From contig JALRFZ010000614.1 in NCBI GenBank assembly GCA_023253615.1, positions 1-5,795 of the forward strand: a stretch of 5,795 nt of DNA, read 5' to 3'. The translations under genes and the position numbers were made by a program. Positions 1 to 5,795 of the stretch are shown in pieces. Source of the DNA: Verrucomicrobiales bacterium. GTDB taxonomy: Bacteria > Verrucomicrobiota > Verrucomicrobiia > Verrucomicrobiales > DEV007. The notes below the pieces were generated by a model. It worked only from the letters and a program-made list of their open reading frames with translations, made no database searches and had not been told where the DNA came from. Position 1 is the first letter of the stretch, and each line of letters begins with the position of its first letter.

Positions 1-810
1 CCACTGCTCGCGCGGGTAGTCGCGCTCGTAGCCGTTGCTGTCGGAATAGCGCGCCACATCGAGCCAATGCCGCGCCCACTTCTCTCCGTGGCGCTCGCTT
101 TGCAAAAGGCGCTCGACCAGTTCGCTCACCGCCGCCTTCGAGTCGGCGACGTTTGCCTTTTCAAACTCGGCTATCTCCGAGGGTGATGGTGGCAGGCCGA
201 TGACATCGAGATACAAGCGCCGTGCGAGCACTGCGCTTTCCGCCTGCGGCGCGGGTGACAGTTTTTCCTCGCGCAACTTCGCGCCAACCAGCGCATCGAC
301 CGGATGCGTGCCCGCTGGCACGGGGGCCTTCACCGGTGGCTCAAAGGCCCAGTGCTTCGCGTAATCCGCGCCGGAGGCAATCCAGCGCCGCAAGGTGTCG
401 ATCTGCGTCGGCGACAGCGGTTTCTTTTCCTTCGGTGGCGGCATCACCTCGTCCGCGTCATGCGAAAGCACACGCGCCAGCAACGCACTCGCGTCCGGCT
501 TGCCCGGCACGATGACCGCCCCATCCGAATCCCCGCCCTTCAGCGCCGCTTCCCGCACATCCAGGCGCAGTCCCGCCTTTCGGCTTTGCTCGTCTGGCCC
601 ATGGCAGTGGAAACAGTGCTGCGAAAGGATCGGCTGCACCTCCCGGGTGAAATCCGGCCCGGGCACTGCCGCCTGCGTGGTGAACGAAACGGCAAGTAAC
701 GCGGCGAGCAGTACTGGGAATCCTGTCAGCTGATGGGAAACAGCCAAATGCCTCTGAATCCGTGGAAGCCTGGTCGTCTGTATTTGATTTGGATGACGTG
801 ATTTTTTCAT
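1..810 (-). CDS. PSCyt1 cytochrome c / DUF1549 (PSD1-type) protein, 3'-truncated
   Basis: N-terminal 270 residues of a planctomycete-type cytochrome protein; the frame is open to the left edge. Residues 1-27 form a long basic n-region, 28-47 a hydrophobic stretch ending in small residues (export signal or membrane anchor). A single haem c site, CFHCH, lies at 66-70, followed by GPD, the PSCyt1 signature. Met123 in VMPPPK is the probable distal haem ligand. DUF1549 starts near 151 (HWAFEPP) and shows YLDVIGLPPSP (199-210) and RHWLDVARYSDSNGYE (247-262). Family members are usually 800-1000 residues and end in DUF1553, so most of the gene lies outside. The start at 810 is chosen because its ATG overlaps the upstream TGA (ATGA) and gives a sensible signal region; no Shine-Dalgarno sequence is visible, which fits translational coupling. 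The biochemical role of the family is unproven; electron transfer linked to extracytoplasmic polymer breakdown is a common guess. Confidence 0.95.
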   Translation of the reverse strand, partial: MKKSRHPNQIQTTRLPRIQRHLAVSHQLTGFPVLLAALLAVSFTTQAAVPGPDFTREVQPILSQHCFHCHGPDEQSRKAGLRLDVREAALKGGDSDGAVIVPGKPDASALLARVLSHDADEVMPPPKEKKPLSPTQIDTLRRWIASGADYAKHWAFEPPVKAPVPAGTHPVDALVGAKLREEKLSPAPQAESAVLARRLYLDVIGLPPSPSEIAEFEKANVADSKAAVSELVERLLQSERHGEKWARHWLDVARYSDSNGYERDYPREQW

Positions 811-2039
811 CCGAAGTAGGAGCTGACGGGTGCCGCGGGATCATCGGCGATGTGAATCCAGAGGTGCACGTGCGGTGCGCCGCGGAAGAACCACACGAAG
901 GCCGGGCCCTCGATGCGCCACACGTCCCACTCGCCGTCGGCACCCATGTCGAACTGCTCGTAGAAAGCCATGCTGCACGCCTCGATGCCGCCTTGCTTCT
1001 TCAGGCAGCGCATCACCTGGCTGCGATACTCCTCGCGATACGGCTCGAGGAAGCTCGCGAGCATCTTGTCCACGGCCTCGCGCTGCTCGCGGCCCATTTC
1101 GGCAATCGGTAACCCCGGAAACGGCCCTTTCGGTCCGCGAAAGCGGATCTCCGCCTCACGACGGTCATCGCGCTCGATGCCAGGCCGCACCGTGGTGCGG
1201 TCGAGCGTCTTGCGCAGCAGCGCATCCACCCGCGCAATTTCCTTCGGCGTGGGATGGCGAAGCTGCCGGTCGAGGTCCGCCATCACCGCCGGATCGGTCA
1301 CGCCGCAGGGCACCTGGTCCTTCACCCGCGCCCGGGCGCGCTGCTTTTCATCGAGCAGCGCATAGACCGCGTTCGCGAGCTTCGATTGATACCACCAGAT
1401 GTTGTCGGGATGCCCGGTCTTTTCGAAAAAGCCCGAAGGTTGATGCCCATGCGCGATTCCGCCACCGAACGCCGATGACGTGTCGTGTCCGCTGCCCGCC
1501 CGCAGCGTGAGGTGAAAGCCCGTCACCAGACATTGGAAATGCTCCTGGTCCGGCGCGCCGAAAAACGCGATCGCCTGGTCCTCGCCCCAGTCGCCGCCGT
1601 AGTCATCCGTGGCCTGTTGTTGCAGTTTTTCTGTCCAGCCCGGAGCCAGCACGGTCTTCATCACCTCCAGCACGAGCGCCCGCTGGGCATCCGTGTAGAA
1701 ATCGCTCGCCAGCAACTGCGGCGTGATCTTCCAGGCATTCGCCAGGTGCGTCCGCAGCAGCACGCCCTTCGGATCGGCGAAGTAAAGGGGCTTGCGCGCA
1801 TACTGGATGTCCACCCGGTAGTCCCAGTCAAAGCACACCGCCCGGCGCTGCTCCGCGCTGAGGCTGTGATACAGCTCGCCCATCACCTCATGCGAGCCGG
1901 AGGCGGGGCGCTTCGCCGGGGCTGACTGGGATCTCGCCCTCGGTGTGGAGAGGACGGTGCCCGCCCCCACGGCCCCGGCGGAAAGGGCGAGGAAGCGTCT
2001 TCGGTTCAGGTCGGTTTTCGGGCTGATGGGCGGCTTCAT
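807..2039 (-). CDS. DUF3500 family protein with Tat signal
   Basis: A 410-residue protein assigned to DUF3500 from its overall pattern: a GAPD block (161-164) followed by a GFHLTLR segment (174-180), and a C-terminal block, WRIEGPAFVWFF (374-385), leading to the histidine cluster H390-V-H392 and H396 that resembles a metal or ligand site. The N-terminus has a twin-arginine motif NRRRFL (12-17) followed by a small-residue hydrophobic run AGAVGAGTVL (21-30), so the folded protein is probably exported by Tat. The ATG at 2039 places this motif near the N-terminus. An in-frame GTG at 2099 would add 20 uncharacteristic residues. Neither start has a clear Shine-Dalgarno sequence. The stop codon overlaps the ATG of the cytochrome gene by four bases, indicating an operon. 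The function of DUF3500 is not established. Family assignment is from recall, without a profile search. Confidence 0.85.
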   Translation of the reverse strand: MKPPISPKTDLNRRRFLALSAGAVGAGTVLSTPRARSQSAPAKRPASGSHEVMGELYHSLSAEQRRAVCFDWDYRVDIQYARKPLYFADPKGVLLRTHLANAWKITPQLLASDFYTDAQRALVLEVMKTVLAPGWTEKLQQQATDDYGGDWGEDQAIAFFGAPDQEHFQCLVTGFHLTLRAGSGHDTSSAFGGGIAHGHQPSGFFEKTGHPDNIWWYQSKLANAVYALLDEKQRARARVKDQVPCGVTDPAVMADLDRQLRHPTPKEIARVDALLRKTLDRTTVRPGIERDDRREAEIRFRGPKGPFPGLPIAEMGREQREAVDKMLASFLEPYREEYRSQVMRCLKKQGGIEACSMAFYEQFDMGADGEWDVWRIEGPAFVWFFRGAPHVHLWIHIADDPAAPVSSYFG

Positions 2040-2044
2040 GTCAT
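2036..2044 (-). other. Minimal ATG-ACA-TGA frame overlapping the DUF3500 start
   Basis: Reading the minus strand, an out-of-frame ATG at 2044-2042 is followed by ACA and then TGA at 2038-2036. This two-codon frame ends across the proposed DUF3500 start codon (2039-2037), giving another ATGA overlap. It may be chance; re-initiation would be one way to start a gene that lacks an evident Shine-Dalgarno sequence. Confidence 0.15.
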
Positions 2045-2099
2045 CGATGGGATGCCGGCCTGACGGGACGGACTGACAGCAGTTTTCCGCATTCACCAC

Positions 2100-2180
2100 G
2101 GTTCAACAAAGACGCGATTCCGTTGCATTCATAGATATTTTCCTAATCATCATTATCGTGTAGACAATGACGGAAGCCTG
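2100..2180 (-). promoter_or_regulatory. AT-rich island, candidate promoter/operator for the DUF3500-cytochrome operon
   Basis: The 219-base gap between the sialidase stop and the DUF3500 start contains the only clearly AT-rich stretch in the window, centred on 2130-2167. On the minus strand it holds a -10-like GATAAT (2157-2152), a second weak hexamer TATCTA (2137-2132), and TTGTCT (2167-2162), but no pair with good 16-18 base spacing. TAAT and ATTA arms flank CATC at 2144-2155, a possible small operator half-site pair. Promoter rules in this phylum are poorly defined, so the location is more reliable than the exact elements. Confidence 0.3.
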
Positions 2181-2258
2181 ATCCGCCATCGTGGGTGCTA
2201 GCGCGCGTGGCATCGAAACCGGCGGACGGCAGATCCCATCCCAACACGCGGCCCCGAC

Positions 2259-4217
2259 TCAAGGCGCACCGCTCGCGATCCATTCCGGGCGGACCCGCGC
2301 GAGGCGGAGCCATTCGCGCCGGTGGAACTCACCTCCCTCGTAGAGGCAGAGCAAGGTGCCGTCGGGCAACTCCGCCAGCGCGGAATAGGCCGCGGGTCCC
2401 TCGTGAAGGCGACGGGAGTGAGTCCAGGCGCGTCCCTCATCGGAGCTGAGGCGGAGGGTCAGGTCGATCCGGTCACCGGTGGGACGTCCGTCCGGTCCGA
2501 GGGTGGGATTCGGATTGGCGAAGACGACGCGGCCATCGCGCAGAGTCAGGAACGAGGCCTGGCATTTCGGGCAGGGCAGGGTCCGTTCCAACGCGATCTC
2601 CGTCCAGGTCGATCCGCCGTCGGTGCTGGTGGCCGTGCCGCGCCAGCCCTGCCAGCCGCCCTGCATCCGCGTGTTCACGACGAGGGTGCCGTCGGACCGT
2701 TCGATGACCTGACATTCGTTGCCTCCGGTCCGGATCGGTGCGCTGATCGTCCAGGTCTCGCCGGCGTCGTCGCTCAACATCATATGGCTGTTCCACTCGC
2801 TGTCGGCACTGCGCGGCTTGCCGCGGTCGATGCGGTGGTCGCAGGGGATCACGAGGCGGCCGGCGCGCGGCCCGTGGCGAAGTTGGATCCCTATCCCGGG
2901 CCCGGTGGCGACCCACGCCCAGTCGGGCTTGGTCACGCTGGCGCCCAGGTCCCGTGGTTCGCTCCAGGTGATCCCGTCATCGGTGCTTGAGGCGATGAGA
3001 ACGGTCTTGTTGTCGCGACAAAAGGGCAACCAGATCGTGCCCGACGTCTGGTCGACGACAGGACAAGGATTGCCGATCGTGATCTTGGCGTCACCGCCCT
3101 CCTCATGCACGATCGCCTGCGGCGACCAGGTCTGTCCGCCATCGGTGCTCCGCTTCCGGAGGAGATCGACGTCGCCATGGTCGCCCGGGCCCGTCTTGCG
3201 GCCTTCGCAAAAGGCGAGGACGCTTCCCTTCGGCGTGACCAGCAGGGCCGGAATGCGGTAGGTGTGGTAGCCGTCCTGTCCGGCGGTCCAGAGGTCGGAC
3301 TGCTCCGGTCCGGCGGTACCGAGGGCCGCTCGGTAGAATTCCCAGTTCGCTTCACCGAGGCCCCGCAGCAGCGCGAGGGTGTCGTGCCCCACCTCCGGCA
3401 CCTCGGTGAAGGAGTGTTCGAGATCCAGCGTCCGGAGATGGGACGAGAAGGCGCGGTTCAATTCCGCCGTGAAATCGAGGCTGCCAACCGCTTGGCGAAG
3501 GCGCACGCGCCCGCGGACCTGGTCGGCGTGTTGGCCGGCGAGGGTGAGGGGACTTTGCCCGCGAAAGTAGGCGAGGTCGCCGCCGAAGGTTTCCCCGAGA
3601 ATGCGTTCGCGCTCGGCGGGATTCCCGGTGGCACGCGGTCCCTGGAATTCCAGATCGAGCGGCCCTCCGGCGAGGATCGAGACGGCTCCGAAAACTTCGG
3701 GATGTTTCAGCCCGAGTCGGGCCGCGCCGTAGCCGCCCATGCTGAAGCCCTCGAGGATGCGGCCCTCCCGGCTCGCGAGGGTGCGGAAGGTGGTATCGAC
3801 GTGGGGCACGAGTTCCTTCACCACCACGGTCTCCATTGGCACCGCGCCGTCCTTCGAATCGCACCACATGCTGGTGGCGAGTCCGTTCGGGAAAACGATG
3901 AGCATGGGTGGAATCTTCCCCTCGCGCATGGCGCGATCGAAGAATGCGGAGAGCGGCGCGATGCCCGGAAGGCCACCGCCCGTGCCGTGCAGCCAGTAAA
4001 GGACGGGAAACCGCCGGTCTTTTTCTTTGTCGTAGGCGTCCGGTGTGAAAACGTGGAAACTCACTGTCGTCTTCGCGGCCTTGCTTTCGAAGGTGTGGCG
4101 CGCCACTCCCGGTGCCGTCACCTCCGGCGTGATCCAGGCCCGCTCGCGGGATTGTCCGCACACGACCAGCGGCATCGCGACAATCAGGAGGGTGTAAAAA
4201 AGGTGTACGGGCTTCAT
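2259..4217 (-). CDS. Secreted esterase-sialidase fusion (alpha/beta hydrolase + GH33 BNR sialidase)
   Basis: A 652-residue exported two-domain enzyme. Residues 1-23 are a signal peptide (basic start, hydrophobic core LFYTLLIVAMPLVV); LVVC at 17-20 is a poor lipobox, so Sec cleavage is likelier than lipidation. Residues about 30-300 are a PF00756-type esterase: oxyanion-region YWLHGTGGG (74-82), nucleophile elbow GFSMGG (Ser159), probable acid Asp248 in GSLDFTAELN, and catalytic His278 in VGHD. Residues about 312-645 are a sialidase: YRIP (Arg321), acid/base Asp in GDHGD (346 or 349), Glu501 and Arg517 in the NECQVIE...NTR block, Arg583 in GDRIDLTLR, Tyr611 in AAYSALAELPDG, and five Asp-boxes (357-364, 411-418, 482-489, 531-538, 591-598). 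It would hydrolyse terminal sialic acid or a related nonulosonic acid outside the cytoplasm; the esterase substrate is unknown, O-acetyl groups on the sugar being one possibility. The ATG at 4217 is chosen because it begins the signal peptide. Confidence 0.93.
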   Translation of the reverse strand: MKPVHLFYTLLIVAMPLVVCGQSRERAWITPEVTAPGVARHTFESKAAKTTVSFHVFTPDAYDKEKDRRFPVLYWLHGTGGGLPGIAPLSAFFDRAMREGKIPPMLIVFPNGLATSMWCDSKDGAVPMETVVVKELVPHVDTTFRTLASREGRILEGFSMGGYGAARLGLKHPEVFGAVSILAGGPLDLEFQGPRATGNPAERERILGETFGGDLAYFRGQSPLTLAGQHADQVRGRVRLRQAVGSLDFTAELNRAFSSHLRTLDLEHSFTEVPEVGHDTLALLRGLGEANWEFYRAALGTAGPEQSDLWTAGQDGYHTYRIPALLVTPKGSVLAFCEGRKTGPGDHGDVDLLRKRSTDGGQTWSPQAIVHEEGGDAKITIGNPCPVVDQTSGTIWLPFCRDNKTVLIASSTDDGITWSEPRDLGASVTKPDWAWVATGPGIGIQLRHGPRAGRLVIPCDHRIDRGKPRSADSEWNSHMMLSDDAGETWTISAPIRTGGNECQVIERSDGTLVVNTRMQGGWQGWRGTATSTDGGSTWTEIALERTLPCPKCQASFLTLRDGRVVFANPNPTLGPDGRPTGDRIDLTLRLSSDEGRAWTHSRRLHEGPAAYSALAELPDGTLLCLYEGGEFHRREWLRLARVRPEWIASGAP

Positions 4218-4521
4218 GGGAATTCGGGGGGACGACAGTCCGCTTCCATCATTCCGCTTCCCGGGACTCCGGACAAAGGCGCGGTTGCGTTGGGGGGCTT
4301 TCCAGAGGTGTGTTTTTCTTGGAATTTGCCACGCCTTCCGGCCCGGAATGGGCAATTCCGCCGCGGCCGTTCGCCAGAACCCGGGGGAATACCTCACCGC
4401 GATGGGGCGGCAAGGATGACGGGCGGCGGATTCCGATTCAAGACGGTTTGATCTCCGATGAGACCCTGTCGTAGCGGAAAGCCGCACAGCCCCACCTCGA
4501 TGTTCCTGCGACCGGAGCGCT
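4218..4521. other. Intergenic gap with no convincing gene
   Basis: This 304-base stretch separates the DUF1501 stop from the esterase-sialidase start. The sialidase frame stays open through most of it (to 4487), but the extra residues are arginine- and proline-rich, have no recognisable motif and would bury the signal peptide. A short AT-richer patch at about 4308-4330 and a four-base-pair hairpin at 4474-4485 without a following T-run are the only visible structures. A promoter for the sialidase gene may lie here, but no well-spaced pair of hexamers and no Shine-Dalgarno sequence before 4217 were found. Confidence 0.5.
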
Positions 4522-5795
4522 TCAGGACAGGATCTCTTTCACGACCCGCCCATGCACATCGGTCAGCCGATAATCGCGCCCCGCGTGGCGATAGGTCAGT
4601 TGTTCGTGATCGATGCCGAGGAGATGCAGGATGGTAGCCTGGAGGTCGTGGACGTGCACGGGGTCGCGGACGACGCCGTAGCCGAAGTCATCGGTGGCAC
4701 CGTGGACGTGCCCGGCCTTCACCCCGCCGCCGGCCATCCAGATCGTGAAGGCGTTCGGATGATGGTCGCGCCCGTCGCCGCTCACGCCGCGGCGCACCTC
4801 GCCCATCGGGGTGCGGCCGAACTCGCCTGCCCAGACGACGAGGGTTTCGTCGAGCAGGCCGCGTTGGTGGAGATCGCTCACGAGAGTGGCGAAGGTGCGG
4901 TCGAACTGCGGGCAGAGGACGTCGCGCACGCGGGAGGCATTGCCGGCGTGGGTGTCCCAGAGCGGACTCCCCTTCACTTCCTTGTCTCCCTCGCGGGGCC
5001 AGTTGACCTGGACGAGGCGGGTGCCGGCTTCGATGAGCCGCCGGGCAAGGAGGACGCTCTGGCCAAACTTGTGGCTGCCGTAGGCCTCGCGCAGGGCGGC
5101 AGGTTCCTTTTCCACAGAGAAGGCAGCGCGGCTTGATTCCGCGTGGAGGAGATCGAAGGCGCGCTGCTGCATGCCCGAGAGTTCGGTGACCGCTCCGCTG
5201 CGGACACTGCCGGAGAAATGGGCATCCATCTGCTGGAGAAGGTCGAACCGTTCCGCGAGGCGGACACTGGTGAGACTTTCCTCGAGGGTGAGTCCCTCGA
5301 TGCGCATGGGAAGCTGCGAGGGGTCGCACTTCATGAGGGTGGGATGCCATGGGGATCCCATGAAGCCCCCGTTCTGACCCGGCCAGACAATGTGTCCGTC
5401 ATTGTAGATTTCGTCGGGCAAGGCGACCGCAGACAGCGGGGAGGTGGTGCTGGGTTTGAGGGCACCGATGGCTGCGGCGAGACTCGGCCAGTCATCCGGG
5501 CTGGGCGGCACGTTCTCGGCTTTGCTGAGGGGTTCGTATCCCGTGAGCATGTAGGCTCCGCTGGTGCTGTGCGAATGGATATCCGTGCACATGCTGCGGA
5601 TGACCGCGAGGTGATGAGCGATGCCCGCTGTGTGCGGCAGGGTTTCGCAGAAATGCATGCCCGGGACGCTGGTCCGGATGGACCGGAATCCATTGCGGAT
5701 GTCCGCCGGTGCCTCCGGTTTCGGATCGAAGGTTTCGTGCTGTGGGGGACCGCCGCTCAGAAAGAGAATGATGCAGGATTTGGCGCGCCCGAAGG
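4522..5795 (-). CDS. DUF1501 family protein, 5'-truncated
   Basis: The frame is open from the right edge and 423 residues are visible; the family usually has about 430-490, so roughly the first 20-60 residues, normally carrying a Tat signal, are missing. Numbering from the first complete codon (5793), the start of the conserved region is visible as CIILFLSGGPPQHETFDPKP (7-26). Further family marks are WDTHAGN (279-285), VVWAGEFGRTP (319-329), GRDHHPNAF (341-349) and a GVKAGHVHGATD segment (357-368) followed by the C-terminal HVHDLQATILHLLGID. DUF1501 belongs to the alkaline-phosphatase/sulfatase-like fold group, and the Asp and His residues in these motifs are probable metal ligands. An internal ATG at 5658 is not the start, because conserved family sequence continues upstream of it. 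Such genes usually follow a PSCyt1-DUF1549/DUF1553 gene, which would be expected just beyond the right edge. Substrate and reaction are not established. Confidence 0.95.
   Translation of the reverse strand, partial: FGRAKSCIILFLSGGPPQHETFDPKPEAPADIRNGFRSIRTSVPGMHFCETLPHTAGIAHHLAVIRSMCTDIHSHSTSGAYMLTGYEPLSKAENVPPSPDDWPSLAAAIGALKPSTTSPLSAVALPDEIYNDGHIVWPGQNGGFMGSPWHPTLMKCDPSQLPMRIEGLTLEESLTSVRLAERFDLLQQMDAHFSGSVRSGAVTELSGMQQRAFDLLHAESSRAAFSVEKEPAALREAYGSHKFGQSVLLARRLIEAGTRLVQVNWPREGDKEVKGSPLWDTHAGNASRVRDVLCPQFDRTFATLVSDLHQRGLLDETLVVWAGEFGRTPMGEVRRGVSGDGRDHHPNAFTIWMAGGGVKAGHVHGATDDFGYGVVRDPVHVHDLQATILHLLGIDHEQLTYRHAGRDYRLTDVHGRVVKEILS

Noticed and set aside
458..943. A 161-codon minus-strand frame across the DUF3500-cytochrome junction.
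   Set aside because: It lies in another frame over two well-supported genes, and its sequence is low in recognisable features; it is a shadow frame.
2040..2099. Twenty-residue N-terminal extension of DUF3500 from a GTG at 2099.
   Set aside because: It moves the twin-arginine motif deeper into the protein, uses a weaker start codon and has no better ribosome site than the ATG at 2039.
2182..2226. TCCGCC/GGCGGA inverted repeat downstream of the sialidase stop as a terminator.
   Set aside because: The six-base arms enclose a loop of about 34 bases and no T-run follows in the direction of transcription; in GC-rich DNA this is expected by chance.
4158..4169. LVVC at residues 17-20 of the esterase-sialidase as a lipobox.
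   Set aside because: Valine just before the cysteine is disfavoured for signal peptidase II; an ordinary signal peptide explains the region as well.
3105..4451. A 448-codon open frame on the plus strand antisense to the esterase-sialidase gene.
   Set aside because: It mirrors a GC-rich, strongly periodic coding strand, has no recognisable motif or domain, and the opposite strand has intact catalytic motifs throughout. Long antisense frames are common in such DNA.
4474..4485. GCGG-AAAG-CCGC hairpin after the DUF1501 gene as a terminator.
   Set aside because: It is only four base pairs and lies before the sialidase gene with no T-run following on the minus strand.
4218..4487. Ninety-residue N-terminal extension of the esterase-sialidase.
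   Set aside because: The residues are arginine- and proline-rich without a motif and would place the clear signal peptide at residue 91; the ATG at 4217 starts it exactly.

Overview
The window is GC-rich and carries four protein-coding genes, all on the minus strand, so transcription runs from high to low coordinates. The gene set points to a bacterium of the Planctomycetota/Verrucomicrobiota group: a planctomycete-type cytochrome c (PSCyt1) fused to DUF1549, a DUF1501 protein, a Tat-exported DUF3500 protein, and a secreted esterase-sialidase. I lean towards Verrucomicrobiota, but nothing in the window (no rRNA, no housekeeping gene) fixes the lineage.

Layout in transcription order. (1) 5795-4522: DUF1501 protein, almost complete, with its N-terminal signal region cut off by the right edge. 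(2) 4521-4218: a 304-base gap with no convincing gene. (3) 4217-2259: a 652-residue exported two-domain enzyme, with an alpha/beta-hydrolase esterase at the N-terminus and a GH33-type BNR sialidase at the C-terminus; the catalytic residues of both domains appear intact. (4) 2258-2040: a gap with an AT-rich island, the likeliest promoter region for the next two genes. (5) 2039-807: DUF3500 protein with a twin-arginine signal. (6) 810-1: PSCyt1/DUF1549 protein, 270 residues visible, cut by the left edge. Its ATG overlaps the DUF3500 stop codon in an ATGA junction, so these two genes are almost certainly co-transcribed and translationally coupled.

How the parts may work together. Every product has, or is expected to have, an export signal, so the locus looks like an extracytoplasmic polymer or glycan-handling region. 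PSCyt1-DUF1549/DUF1553 proteins and DUF1501 proteins usually occur as neighbouring pairs in these phyla. Here the visible DUF1501 gene and the visible PSCyt1 gene are separated by the esterase-sialidase and DUF3500 genes, so the window may be the seam between two such pairs whose partners lie outside it. The most notable item is the esterase-sialidase fusion, which could remove an ester group and cleave a sialic-acid-like sugar in one polypeptide. The substrate is inference only. No RNA genes, mobile elements, CRISPR arrays or convincing terminators were seen.
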